A DNA stretch of 64,000 nt, taken from Eucalyptus grandis (taxonomy: Eukaryota > Streptophyta > Magnoliopsida > Myrtales > Myrtaceae). The stretch is from NCBI RefSeq assembly GCF_016545825.1, contig NC_052619.1, forward strand, positions 43,615,682 through 43,679,681, written 5' to 3'. Made by a program: the position numbers and the translations under genes. Position 1 is the first letter of the stretch. Each line of letters starts with the position of its first letter. The notes under the pieces were generated by a model. It was not told the origin of the DNA and ran no database searches. It saw nothing but the letters and a program-made list of their open reading frames with translations. Shown in pieces: positions 11,376 to 23,800 of the stretch.

Positions 11376-12519
11376 TGTTGACGCCTCAAATTTTAATTAA
11401 GTTTATTTTATCTTATTAATTAAGTTTTTATTTTATTTATCTTGTCTTTTTTCGGAATAATAAACAAGTAAAAGTAAACAAAAAACAAAAGCAGAAAGAA
11501 AGAGAGGTCGTCGAGCGGGTTTCGCCAAACAAAGCGGGTCGACAAGCCGGGTCGTAGAGCGGGTTGTCGGGTCGGGTCATCGGGTCGGGTCGGGCGTCTC
11601 CAAACGCCCGGCCACGGCATCGTTTTAATAAAAATAAAAAAAAAGGGGAAAAAGATGAAAAAATCCGAGTCGGGCTCGCAACGTAGGCCCGTCCTCGTTC
11701 GGGTCGCCGGCCTGGTCGGACCCAACCCGCGGATCCGACCCGGGTTGGTTTTGTTTTATTATTTTAATATAAAATAATATTCTAATAAATAATAAATAAA
11801 TAATTTATTTAAAAAAATAAAAAATGTTTTAATTTCCAGAAAATCAAAAAAATTTAAAAATTGTTGAAAAATGTTTTATTTTCTAAAAATAATCGATAAA
11901 AATAAAAAATAATTTATTTTCCGAAAATATTTTGAAAAATATTAAAAAAATGTTTTATTTTCCGAAAAATCAAAAAAATCAAAAAAATTTCATATTTTCC
12001 AAAAATGCCAAAAATCAAAAAAAGCCAAAAATTCATGAAAAAGCCAAAAAAAATTCAGAAAAAGCCAAAAGACATGTATTTTTCCAAAAATACCAAAAAA
12101 TCCGAAAAAAAAATCCCTTTTATGTCCAAAAATTAGAAAAAGACTCAAAAAATGTTTTTCCTCCTGAAAATGCATGGAAAATCCCTCGAACATCCAAAAG
12201 CCTTAGGGTTTAAACAAGATTAGATACCGAAAGGGCATTAGTGATTAACTAGTGTAATCAAGTCCCGATCCTAATTTCTCTGGTTTGCGCGAGTGAGTAT
12301 TTCTCCCGATACTTCGCTTGGGTTTCTAATCAACCCACCCCAAATCGATTAGTGTCAACTCCATTTTGAAAATTGATTTACAAGTTTAAAACTTGAACCA
12401 TTAAGTCGTGAGTTGGTGGACTTGGGAGAGTCCGGGCATAACTAATTTCAGCCGAGCCATTAGCCTCCTTAGGCGTTCGTACCCGATTGCGGGCGCCGAA
12501 AAAAAGAGAGGTCGCGACA
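11376..12519 (+). mobile_element. Solo LTR, Tat/Ogre-like family
   Basis: The sequence starts TGTTGACGCC and ends GGTCGCGACA, and it is flanked on both sides by cttat (11371-11375 and 12520-12524). Its last 300 bp match, in reverse orientation, the LTRs at 46991-48568 and 57586-59037. No internal region is attached, so it is a solo LTR, presumably left by LTR-LTR recombination. It is shorter than its relatives and lacks much of their GC-rich part. Open frames within it are not genes. Confidence 0.9.
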
Positions 12520-12524
12520 CTTAT

Positions 12525-14401
12525 CCTCTATTATTTTTTGTTAATTTTACTGTTAAATTATTGAGTTGAATGTCACGTGATGGTTGACGAGTACAATCGT
12601 TTGAGATTTTACTCTCTCTTTATCACAGTAATGTTAGTTTTGATAAGTTTGGAGTTTTATAAAATCGGTTTTGTTAGAAAGTTCGAGATGCCTTCTTTAA
12701 TTTTCTGTTTATGACTATTTCAAATTTTGATATTAAGATATTTTGTTCTTAAGATTACGAGATAAGTTTGTTTAGGGTTTTATGAACAGATTTTAGTTTT
12801 TCCGATTCTCACTGAAGTTTTTAGTTGGATTTTGATCATAAAAAACGATACTCAGATTTTTACCACGACCTATCAAATTGAAGCTAAGAATGTTAGGATC
12901 ATTTCATTAGCTGACAATTTTTCGAAATTGTGATATTTATTAGGTCTAACCACTTGATTACTGAGACTACCTTGGTGAACTCCAAATATAAACCTTATCA
13001 AAATATGTTCATACAAGCTCAAAACACTCCTAGTTAGCATCCTAGGACATCATGAACAAGCTTGATCAAACATGAACAAATTTTCTTCGAATATGTATGG
13101 GAATTGGAATAAATTCAAACTGCTCAACAAATCGAGAGGTCAATAAGATTTCATCCATAAATTCACATCAGATTGACGGAGAACTGAACATGAGAGGTCT
13201 CGGCCAGCAAGCAAGCGACAATCCTACAAGTACTAGACATGATCTTTCAGGAGGTTTTCTATTCTAAAGCTTATGGCAAGACGTGTTCATCCATAATCAA
13301 GACATTACTTCAATAATCTCATCACATCCTATCCATTACATGTTTCCATAGGTTGAAGGTTAATCTTCAAATTTATACTATAAATCAAATAGGAATCCTC
13401 GAATCATCCTATGAGATTCAATCAGTCGAACCTCCTTGGCGAATGAAAGGAAGCAAAACCGGCAGTCAAAATGAAAAGAACCATCCTATACTAGAACCCT
13501 TTTGAGCCTCAAGTGTGTTCTCAAAACCTAAAAATCCATAGCAAGACGTGTTCTATCATAACTCATATCTAACTTTCACTAAAATGTCTTTTGACGGGCT
13601 TGTGGCTCATTTTATGAGTTCCAGGGAGGGGGAGTAGATCTAGCAAAGAGAGATTACTTGGTGCGTGGGTGGGACTTGTCTTCTCTTCTCTCCTCTCTCT
13701 ATTGAGCTTATGACAATGAGATTTACAAGTGACAGATCGATCATTCATCAAGCTAGAAACTGATGGCAGCAGATGCAAAGTCAGTAAAACAGGGATGAGA
13801 ATTCACAACTGAATCCGCAGGAATTTTTAAGGTGAAAACCCAACTTGATCATGATCCCACGCAGCCACGAGTTCTCTTGGGAAATGAAGGAAAAGAAAAT
13901 CTGAAACACGAGGGTACTTTCGTCTTTCAAATTAAATCGCTGTGATCTGGCCATTTTGGCTGTGGAACTAGAGACAATCGAAGTATTATTATAGGTAGTC
14001 GAAGTGTTACAAATTAAACTTGTCAGGCCCATCTTATTCTCCACCGCGTGCATGAAGTGCCGATGAACATTGCATTAGTTATGTCAGGAAACTCCATAGC
14101 AATGATCATTGGATTATGATGGTCAACACGAGTGCCTCATGCACCGTTTGGACCCCGCGTATATCTGTCAAGATACGGTAGCTTCTAGGACAACAGCGCA
14201 ATTACTCAAAGCGGCTTTCCAGGTGACTGATGCTATCTTGCTTTTTCAAGGAAAGTGGTCGGTGCAACATAACTTAAACTGGTGGCCATAACAAAGAAAA
14301 CTCTGTGACAATGCACATGAATCGTTTTGTTACTTAAAGGCAACGGAGGCAATACCCAAAGTGATGCACTTGCCTGCCTTTTAAGATGAACCTGAGCTCT
14401 C
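12525..14401. other. Intergenic, no gene recognised
   Basis: AT-rich single-copy-looking sequence. Short open frames at 13569-13778 and 13781-14053 (minus) have no recognisable domain. The stretch just below 14402 would be the 3' flank of the transporter pseudogene. Confidence 0.6.
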
Positions 14402-15650
14402 TCAAGACTTCCCAGCACCAACAGCTCCATTTGGCATTTGCTTGGGGAGCGATGCCTTTTGAGGTGCTTTTCGCAGGAAGGTTTTTGTATAAAGGGAGCC
14501 AAAGACAATAACCTGTTCAACGCAACAGAAGTGAGTCGGCTAGGTCAAAGGCGATTTAGTGAAATACTTGGAAAGAATTAGGTAGACGCTTACCGCTCCA
14601 ATCCATTGTTCCCAGCTAAGAGGATGGGCAAACCATACACATGACAGCAAAATGCTGACCAACTACAAAAAGAAGAAGAAGCTGAAGTCAAAAGAATCCT
14701 TTATGAACCTATGACTTCAGGGGTCAGAGATATAATACCTGTCCTGTGGTCATTATCGTCGCAAATGTAAGAGCTCCAAAGTTCCGAATAGTGTAGGAAA
14801 TAAAAAATTGACTGGTTGTTGCTACCTGATTAGTAAAGCAGGATGTTGCACAAAGTATAAGACAAGAGGAAAACACTGAAGTCAACTAGATAAGTTACAG
14901 CAGGAATGGAAAAAATCACTTACAGTAAAAAGCAAGGCAATGTCTAAGAAACAATCATTATGCCGATAAACAAAATCCACAGCTGGAAGAAGGTGTCCTT
15001 GTAATATAATACCTGATTGAATTAGAAAAGTTCAACTGCTGCATGCAATCAATAAATATTAAGGGTAGAGAATTTGCAGTTTGTCATGAAACATCATTCC
15101 AAAGACCATCTCTTTCAGAAATGTTTGGAAGACCTAGAGTAAAACTGTCAAGGAACATTTTTTCAGTATGAGATCGTATGATTTTGTTATTCATACTTGA
15201 ACATCACTAATCATAATCAATGTCGCAGAAAGCACATATATGAATCGAATAAACATCAACACTAGAGATACAGAATGCAAAACACCACCAGAAGAAGATG
15301 GTAAACTCAATAAAAATAGGGACTTGCCTGTCAAACTGAGAATACAGGAACATGTGGTTGTGTATCTCCATATTGTAGCCCTTAAGTAACTTGTCCTGGA
15401 ATGTGCTAGTAAAGCCATCAAACCTAGTAAACGACAGATAATTGTCCAAGTCACAAACACAAAAAAATTGAGAAGAAAGAAAGCGCTACTTCTCCAAGCT
15501 AGCATATGCCCAATAAGCATAAAAAAGCATATGAGGAAACACAACCATAAATGAAGTTGTTAAAGTTATGTGAGAAATGCGAAGGGAATGATTAAATACC
15601 CAAGATAACCACCATGAGGGAAACACCCCAAACAGAATGTCAGGACCTGC
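14402..15650 (-). pseudogene. UDP-galactose/UDP-glucose transporter 5-like pseudogene, 5'-truncated
   Basis: Six exons can be read on the minus strand: 15600-15650, 15328-15423, 14924-15012, 14739-14825, 14594-14662 and 14402-14512. In order they spell VWGVSLMV, FDGFTSTFQDK, QGHLLPAVDFV, SQFFISYTIR, FAHPLSWEQ and VIVFGSLY. These are the hallmark of the nucleotide-sugar transporter UTR5/UTR3 family, Golgi/ER membrane antiporters. Four internal exons have GT-AG borders; the 15328-15423 exon ends in a GC donor (AG|GCAAGT). The first exon has an in-frame TGA and a 1-bp loss, and the 15328-15423 exon has lost about 17 bp, shifting the frame. The N-terminal half of the protein is absent upstream, at least to 18 kb. 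The last exon ends at a plausible stop. It is clearly a relic. Confidence 0.88.
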
Positions 15651-16385
15651 CTACAATGAGAAGGAAAAAGCAATTGGATCAGAAGACATCTGAGTAAACA
15701 ATATATTCAAACAAGGCACCGAGGGGGGTATCCAGCACTTCCCCAAATCATTCTCTCAATCAACTGAAAAAATGCATATATATTCACGAAAATCTCATCC
15801 AGTATTTTATAGAAATCGAGAATTTGTAGCCATCTATCCTCTATGAAATAGAAGTCTAATCTAAACTTGGAATTATTATATTTCTCCTCCACACCACCTA
15901 AAGAATGTTCAGAACGATGCATAGTAGTACCTCACCTTCTATCTGCTTCTTCCTTTCCAAGTCTAAAGCTAATAGTACATCTACTTCAATCCGGCAAAGA
16001 AAGTATAAGATTTGAAAAAATTTGCATAATTGAACTACCAGATAACCATACAAGAACACCGCTAAGTATCTTTCGACATTAGTGACTAGCGAAAAGAAAA
16101 ACCATCAGCCGAAGTAGAGAAATAGTTCTTTGAAGTTATCCCATCACAGGCAGCATGGCTTTAAGTTCTTAAGCTTAACATTCATAGGTTTATATCGCTC
16201 CCTCAGATGTTATGAACTTTCAGATGCCAAAGAACAAGTATGTCCCAAATATGAAGCAAGAATTTCAAAAAGGTTAGTAAAAAGGAGAATTTGAGGGGTT
16301 ACTACAATGGTCACACAATTGTAGAACAATAGACACGCTAAACCTAATTTAGAAAATTGTTATTAGAATGTTTTGCCAAATCGAG
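15651..16385. other. Flank of transporter pseudogene, nothing recognised
   Basis: AT-rich sequence. I looked on the minus strand for the missing N-terminal transporter exons and found no match. The frames at 15707-15922 and 15867-16082 show no domain. Confidence 0.55.
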
Positions 16386-16387
16386 GT

Positions 16388-16457
16388 GGACGCTGCAGTG
16401 TTCTCATCCAATCTAAGACAATGAGCTTAGTTTGGATGAGAACACTGCAGTATGTCC
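16388..16457. repeat. Perfect inverted repeat (hairpin)
   Basis: ctgcagtgttctcatccaa at 16393-16411 is exactly complementary to 16432-16450. Inside it, ctaag (16413-16417) pairs with cttag (16426-16430) around an 8-nt loop, with one T/T mismatch between the two helices. Outside it, ggac/gtcc can extend the stem across a small bulge. The stem is about 24-28 bp. It could be a young foldback, a small transposon footprint or a small-RNA precursor; nothing here decides which. Confidence 0.85.
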
Positions 16458-16790
16458 AAGAAGATCTGAAATAAATACTGAGGAGAGAGGAATTAATAAC
16501 AACATGAAAATTTATTATTATTATTATTTTTTTTTCTAGGCAAGTGATAACAATAGTCATTTAAGCCTGAGGTACTTTGTGTATTTTAGTGATCTTTTTT
16601 TGGCTAAGACACCTATCACATTGCACAAAAATGAGTACCAATAGAAGGAGAAAATATGATATCTTGGATGTGATAACATATATGCATAGAAATTAATTTA
16701 ACACTTAACTAATGTATAGCAAAAGTTCAATAGGTAAAGTAGACACTACCTATTAAAACTTCTAGAACACATAAGCAACTATAAGCAGGT

Positions 16791-16835
16791 TGATAAAGAA
16801 GTTTTTTTTTTTTTTTGGACAAGTGATAAAGAAGT
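16791..16835 (-). mobile_element. Minimal retroposed tail with target duplication
   Basis: The 12-bp direct repeat tgataaagaagt (16791-16802 and 16824-16835) flanks only a T-run of about 14 plus ggacaag. This looks like a poly(A)-primed insertion on the minus strand that stopped almost at once, leaving tail plus a few bases. Confidence 0.5.
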
Positions 16836-17039
16836 TGAAAAGTACAAATCTAAAGCTCAAATCAATTAATGCAGAGAATACTACTTTTCTTTTCGAAAAA
16901 AGATGGTTCTAAACTATGCTGCAATACTTAGTGTAGATGGTATGAAAACTCCCAGCAAACTAGTTATATCTTAAGTCAAAATGGCAAGCTCACATACTCC
17001 CAGCAATTTGGGGTTTTCATTGTATTAACTCAAAATTTT

Positions 17040-17395
17040 TTTTAGGAAATATCGGAAAAATGACACATGAGTTTTCAACTTTAACCCAATGTGTAATGCA
17101 ATCATTGAATTTTAGTTTGATATGCAATATCATCCTCAAACTTTTTAATTTGTTTGGTGTGGTTCTTGAATTTTAGCACAATGCGCAATATCATCCCCAA
17201 AATTATAATTAATTCTATGTTGTCCTTGAACTTAAATTAATAGAAAAATAATATTGAATGTCTTCATATAATTCATGGACTAGTTTGAATATTTACAGAA
17301 AAATTCAGGAATTATATTAAACAAATTAAAGGTCTACAGACAGCATTATATTTTGAGCCAAATTTCAAAGACCATTTGGGTCATTGTCTTAGATA
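17040..17395. repeat. Degraded foldback/MITE-like element
   Basis: The left half ('ctttttaatttgtttgg', 'ttcttgaatttt') reappears in inverted form on the right ('aaattcaggaattatatt', 'aacaaattaaag'). It has imperfect long inverted arms, is AT-rich and has no coding capacity. Exact ends and target duplication could not be set. Confidence 0.45.
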
Positions 17396-18319
17396 AATTC
17401 GACCACTTGATTTATAGTGACAACCCCACGTGCTCGGTATAATTTAGAAATTAATAGACCCATTATACATCGGAACAATATGTAAGAGAAAAGCATATAA
17501 AAACTCTTAATTGATCAGGTCAGGTTCTTTGACCTATGCATCAAATTGCATTCATATTTATAAGTTATCAATTGATGTTGATAAATCTAGGTTAGATGAA
17601 ATGATCAAGTACTTTTTCAATCATTGTAGAGTAATGCGCTCAATTCAACCATAGAACTCCATTCTACTCAACATCCTTAGCAACGATACTTGAACCGTGC
17701 TAATGGTGAGCTCACCAAGCGACTTGCATCCTTTCGTACAAAATCTCTCAAGGAACGACATCACGAATATCCAAATCATTTATTGAATTTCTTATGTTTA
17801 ACAAAAACTTGTGATTGTCATCAAATTCTTTTGAAATTTGTAACATACAGAGGGTAAATCCTCAAATTGATACATCTGTTAATTATCACGTGTCATCTAC
17901 CTCAATAATTTGATAGTAAATTTTAATGAGAAAAAATGAAAGATAAAATTGTTATAAGTATATTAATTTGATTTTTCGTAGTCAAAAAATTAATGTGGAA
18001 TAATTTATTACAAATGTGCCGGTTTAGTTTTTTTCATAGTGTTAATCCCTATTTTTAATTTTTTTTATCACAACACCAACATCAACCATTATAAATATAA
18101 TTACTCTAATAAATTCATTTATTTGTGTATCTTGGTATCGATAGTTACCTTATCCTTTTGAATAATTTTGAATTCAAGTTTAATGTGGAACGCAAGTGGC
18201 TATCAAATAGCAATCCACAATATACGAAACAGGGCATGCAAGAGAGCTAAAGAAGAGATAGAACTCCAATCGCTACTTCATGTATTTGGCCTAAAAAGGA
18301 TGTTACATCATCATTATTT
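17396..18319. other. AT-rich intergenic sequence
   Basis: No open frame, RNA gene or clear repeat boundary recognised. Confidence 0.5.
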
Positions 18320-19710
18320 CAGAAAGGAAAATTTTAAATAAGTCATTTTATTGAATAAATGTTTGAAATAGACATTGTTTCAAATAAGGGTTTGGAATTA
18401 ATATAATTTCAAGTAAGGATATAAAATGACCATGCCAGTCTAAAGAAAGAGCCTCACCTCATGAACTATCAAGGAAAAAACTTAAAACAAAAGAAATGAC
18501 CACACAAACCCTCCACCTGTGGTCACCACCTCATTGGCAGTAGAGCGGGAGCAATGATTGGTGGGATTGCTTGTGCCTCAATGAGGGCATGTTGGTCCTT
18601 GCTAGAACTGGGAGAGGGAGGATCCTCTCCTAAATTTGGGTCAAGGTCACCAACCCTCGCGTAGATTTACTGCGCCCTACCCTAGACTAGCGCTTGTTGG
18701 CTAACACGAGGGCTAGCAACCCCAATGGTCATCGCTGCCATGGGGCGGTGGGCAAAGGTGGGAGGGGCCAGCCCACTCTATATTTTTGCCATTTTTTTTC
18801 AACAAAAACTTTATCTTTTTTTAATTTTTAATTTAATTCAATCAAAACTTAGGTTAAAATTATTTTTTGACGAAATTACTTGTTTTAACCAACCAGCAAG
18901 CTAGGAATCAATGATATTCTTCGGGAGCCTTTGTATACTGTCGAATACTTCAACATGTGTCTGACATTCTCAGACACTCTCTGACACTCGGTTAACACGT
19001 GTCGGAAAATTCGACACCTAGTCAATTATTTCGACACTCTTCGATACTTAAATTAGAATTCCGAAATGCAAGTTTCCGACACACGATTCCGACATGCGAG
19101 GTTAATTTTAAAAATTTTCAATAAATGAAGGGTCAAAATATATATGTGAAAAATGAAAATTAATAATAAAAATAACAATTTAGGAAATAAGAAAAACCTA
19201 ATATTTTATTCTCTTTTGTTTTGACTCTCATTTTTTTGTGATACATAATTTTCTCTTAAGTTTTTTCTTTGTTCTTTTGACACGTCTAACACGCAAATCT
19301 AGAATGAGTTACCTTTTTTTTTTTCTTTTCAAGTTTTATGCATTTATTGGCATGGAGTTGTTGTCAAAATTAAACAATGAAATATATTAATAAATGGTGG
19401 ATTAATGTTTTTAGTGTAAATTTATTATAGGATTTTATTATTATTTATTTATTTGTGAATTCGAATGAGATTAATTTGATTGAAATAATCATAAAAATAA
19501 TAATTTATTATTTATATATAAAATATACATACAATATACAACGTGTTTCAACTTGTCAAAATTATCTATTTTTTGAGAAATGACGTGTCGGCTGTCGTGT
19601 CGTATCGTGTCGCATGTCGGTGTCGGTGCTACTTAACTGCAATGTTAGGCCCTTATTTGAAATAGTTATAACCACTTCAAGCTCTTATTTAGAATTTTTC
19701 TTTTACAACA
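18320..19710. repeat. Composite inverted-repeat DNA element, non-autonomous
   Basis: The left side reads 'aaattttaaataag' and later 'gtttcaaataagggtt'. The right side carries these in inverse order and orientation ('cccttatttgaaatag', 'cttatttagaattttt'). The interior has a GC-rich patch (18520-18780) and then many gacac/gtgtc motifs (18930-19110 and 19580-19635) that are themselves inverted with respect to each other. It is best read as one or two nested Mutator- or hAT-like non-autonomous elements. Boundaries are approximate. Confidence 0.45.
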
Positions 19711-20254
19711 TTAAGATTTTTGATTGAGTAAAAAAACATTAGGTACTAAATTACATAAAAAATAAAAGTTCAAGTACTTACGATACCATTACCCCTAACA
19801 TTTTTATATGTTATAATTATATATATACTTTTTTTTTTGGTGAAGTAAGAATATATTAAGCTTTACCAAAACTATACAAAACAGCTTGGCACCAAAAACT
19901 TGCACTCATAATGACAATCCAGTTAGAGTGAGTGAAAGGGCGTCGGCAAAACAAACAAGGCCAAAACAAGGTAGCCAAACCAAGCCAAACTAAAGGCGAC
20001 CAGCCAGCCAAACAACATCTACCAACAAAAGAAAGGAGAAGCCTAGCCTAGGGGAACCACAACAGCAATGAAGCGGCAACCAAGCTAATCAGTGGCTTCA
20101 AAACTGGGACAAAACATCCAACTAGCAGTGTACACTAGCCAACGCCAAAGCAGCCAAGCACACCAGCTACAGAGGCGCTCAAGCCGTTGAACACGCTGGA
20201 TCCAAGGAGCGGTATAGCAGCAGTTCAACTAGGAATAAGTGTTAGAGAGCAACT

Positions 20255-23200
20255 GTAGGAGTAAAGATGGAAGAGTCCAAACCCCAACGGCATTGGATCC
20301 TCCTATTCCTGTAGGTGTCTGCAACATTACTAAAGGTCAAGGCTTTATCCTTGACAACTTTAATAAGGTGGTTCTTCAAGGCCAAAACCGCCACCATCTA
20401 CTCTCTAAAGAGGATGCTGTTTCTCTTTCTCCAAATCAAATGGCATAAAGCACCAAAGGAAAACCTAGCAATGCATTGATGAAATTCGTTGCCAGCAAAG
20501 AACTTCGTTGCCCTATGGAAGTTATCTGCCCAAGACATCCTCCAAGGCAGGTTGCATCTCGCAGCCTAGAAAAAGACCAAACCGGAGGTGATGTGACAAC
20601 CAAAAAACAAATGGTCCATAGAATCAGGTATAGTATTGCAGAAGGCACATACTACATTGTCAATTCTTCCATGGGAAAGTAATAGAACTTGGGTGGGAAG
20701 CTGGTTCTTAGCCATTATCCATAGGTTGAACTGATGCCGCAGTATGAACACTTTGTTCCATATAAGCGTAGCCCAGGGCACCTTGGCTTTCTTCCTTCTA
20801 ATTGTCTCCTAGGTGATGGCTACCGAGAACAACCCAGACGATTTCTCTAACCAGCAAAAATGGTCCAGGCTTTGAGAGAGAACAGGGAGGGGAATCTCCT
20901 AAGACTCCAACATGGCCTTACTGCGTGTCTGGGCTCCGAGAAAAGGTTCGCCACCGACACCTGCCTAGATAGCCCAGAGCTATAGATGAGAGTGTCTGAA
21001 AACCACAAATTAAGGGGGCCTCTAGGGTGCCAATGGTCAAACCATAGCGAAACCGAAAGGCCGTCCCCAATTGTCCACTTGAAAAGATGCCAGAAATCCT
21101 CCCGAAGCTAAAGAATCTTCTTCCAGGCCCACAAGCAAAGGGTTGGCTTCTTGGCAATCCAAAAGTTCTTTAAGAAGGTAGAATTGATCCATTTACACCA
21201 AAGGGATTCATTGTCTATAAACAAGATCCATATGTGCTTTAGCGTAGCCGTAGTATTACAATCCCGCAGCCTCCGAATTCCAATTCCTCCATTCCTCTTT
21301 CGAGAGATAAACATCCTCCCTGGACACTTTAGCTCCACCCCTACCAAGGCTAGTGCCTTTCCACAGGAACTGTCTCAAGATTTCTTCAATGCGATCCAAG
21401 TAAGAAGAATAAAAACACTGGCCTAATAGGCTTGGATCGAGTGGAGGACTGACCTTATAAGTTGCAACCTACTGGCGAAGGATAAGAATCGATGAGCCCA
21501 CGATTGCATCCTAGTTGTGATGCGACTGACGAGGGAACAACAGTATACTTTACCAAGCCTGGAGGTGATAATGGGAACTCCTAGGTAACGTACTGGTAGA
21601 GTCTCAATGTGGAAACCAAAGGCAAGGGCAATTTGGTTTCGAAGAGAGTCGGTACCTTCAGTGAGGAATACCTTGCTTTTGTCATTGTTTGGCCTCAGTC
21701 AGCTCCAGTCCAAGAAGATGTCAAGACCTTCCTTGAGGAGAGCAACCGAAGCCATATTTGCTTCGCAAAAAAGAAAGACATCATCGACGAAGAAAATGTG
21801 AGATAAGTACAAACCTCTACATCCCCAAAATATTTGAACTCCGGTAGCCTCGAGCGATGATATAACATCCCCGAGAACACCTCCATCACCAAAGTAAATA
21901 GGTAAGGAGATATAGGGTCCCCTTGCCTCAAACCGCGACCACTTGGAAAGAAGCCATGGAGTTCCCCATTCAAAGCGATAGAGAATTTGGGCATCCGCAC
22001 ACAAATCATAATAAGACGGGTCAATTGGTCAAGAAAACCAAAAGCATGAAGAACCAACTCCAAGAAATCCCAGTCGATTGTGTCATAGGCCTTTTGGAAG
22101 TCCACTTTGACTGCACACTTGGGTGTATATGGGTCAAGGTGGAATCTAGAGAACAGTTCTTGAGCAAGGAGGATGTTGTCTATAATCCGCCGACCTTTGA
22201 CGAAAGCACTTTGAGAAGGACTTATGATCTCTTGGAGCACGACATCTTGGTAATGCACTTATAGATCATATTGTAGCAAGCAATAGGTCTATAGTCGGAG
22301 AACGTCGACGCATTAGGTTTTTTAGGGTATCAACACCAAGATGGTATTATTTATCTCCCTCAATAGCCTCCCTGAGATGAAGAAGTCTCTCACCGCTTCA
22401 ATAACTGACGGGCCTACCACCTCCCGGTTGAGCTTAAAAAATTAAACATTAAATCCATCCGGACTAGGCACCTTACCTTGAGCTAAGGAAAATAGAGTGT
22501 CCTTTATCTCTAAGTCAAACACTGGCCGAGACAAGGATATAAGTTGATCTTCATTCAGAGGATATTGGATGACCGCTTGGATATCATCAACCGACGGCCT
22601 TACCGGTGGATCACGAGGAGCCAAAAGCTCTTGGTAATATAGGTAACAAACATCTGTTGTACCAAGAGAGGATCCAAGACTAGGGAGCAAGTAGTATCAT
22701 TAACCAAGAGAATTCTATTCCCCAGCTGTCTTCTATTGACCGAATGATGAAAAAATTCCGTATAACGATCACCTTCTTTAAGCCATCTAATTTTAGACTT
22801 TTGCCTATAAAAGGACTCTTCTTGACTGCGCAGCTCCATAAAGGCCTGATGCTGAGTCTTCTCCAAATCTGCAAGCGAAATGCTGGATGGGTCGAGGTGA
22901 AGGCTAACCTGAGTGGCCCGAAGAGCTTGTCTCACTTTAGATGTTCTGACAGAGATATTGGAAAAAGAATCCCTATTAAGCTGCTTGAGGTGACCTTTAA
23001 GGGCCTTCAACTTGCATACGAGCCTAAACATTGGGACTCCTTGTTCCGGCCTCGTCCACACCTGGGTTACAATCGACTGAAAAGCCGGATGATTCGACCA
23101 AAAGTTGAAAACTTAAAAGGCTTCCTACGGTGGACAGGGTTCAAAATTCTAACAATCACAAGAGTGTGGTCCGAAATGCCCAGCTCAAGAAAGGAAGCTT

Positions 23201-23800
23201 TAGAGTAGGAGAAATCCTGGCTCCATTTTGAGTTCCTTGCCAATCTTTCTCTATTTGCTAGAGGGGCCGGAAGACATAGTCCAAGCGAACCGGAAGCCCA
23301 CATATCTCTGGTCCGCCAAGTCAATCTGAGAAAGACACTGACTGAACTCATCAAAGCATGAAATCCAAGCTATAAAGCCACCAATTCGGTCCGATGGATC
23401 TTTGATTGCATTGAAATCCCCGGCCACTAGCCAAGTCGAGTTTTGTAAGGAAGTATTCAACTGAATAATGTCCGCCCAAAGCGGATGACGAGAAATGAAG
23501 GTATGCTCATCATACACAATAGAGACACAACAATCTCACCCAGACGAAAGACACCTCAATCTCCCATGGATTGCCTGGGCATTAACTGCAAAGGCTTCAA
23601 AACTGACTAAAGAAGGGTCCCATCCAACCCAAAGTATTCCAACACTAGTCCCTTAGCAGTACTGAGGAAATGGAGTGGAACAAAGATTTCGGGACTTTAG
23701 TCTCCAAAATACCAACTACACTCAAACTGTTTGAGGACATTAGCTTTTGAACTTTTGACTGTCTGATGGGATCAACCAGACCCCTAATATTCCAGATACC
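20255..23800 (-). pseudogene. LINE ORF2 (endonuclease-reverse transcriptase), broken
   Basis: On the minus strand the endonuclease starts near 23800 (GIWNIRGL, then GILETKV). It continues with WLVAGDFNAIKDPSDR near 23440 and ISDHT near 23180. Reverse transcriptase covers about 22260-21690, with SAFVKGRRI, VDFQKAYDTIDW, GLRQGDPISPYLF and a catalytic FVDD box. The C-terminal zf-RVT-like domain is at about 21350-20560, ending with CNTIPDSMDHLFFGC. An intact plant L1 ORF2 is about 1250-1350 residues and the size fits, but the frame is cut into many pieces by stops and shifts. In an active element it nicks target DNA and copies element RNA. Confidence 0.9.

Noticed and set aside
11420..12213. ORFs rich in Lys/Asn or Phe
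   Set aside because: A-rich/T-rich part of the Tat-like solo LTR; no domain.
15191..15544. 117-codon hydrophobic ORF
   Set aside because: It reads through an intron of the transporter pseudogene, catching only part of the true exon in the shifted frame.
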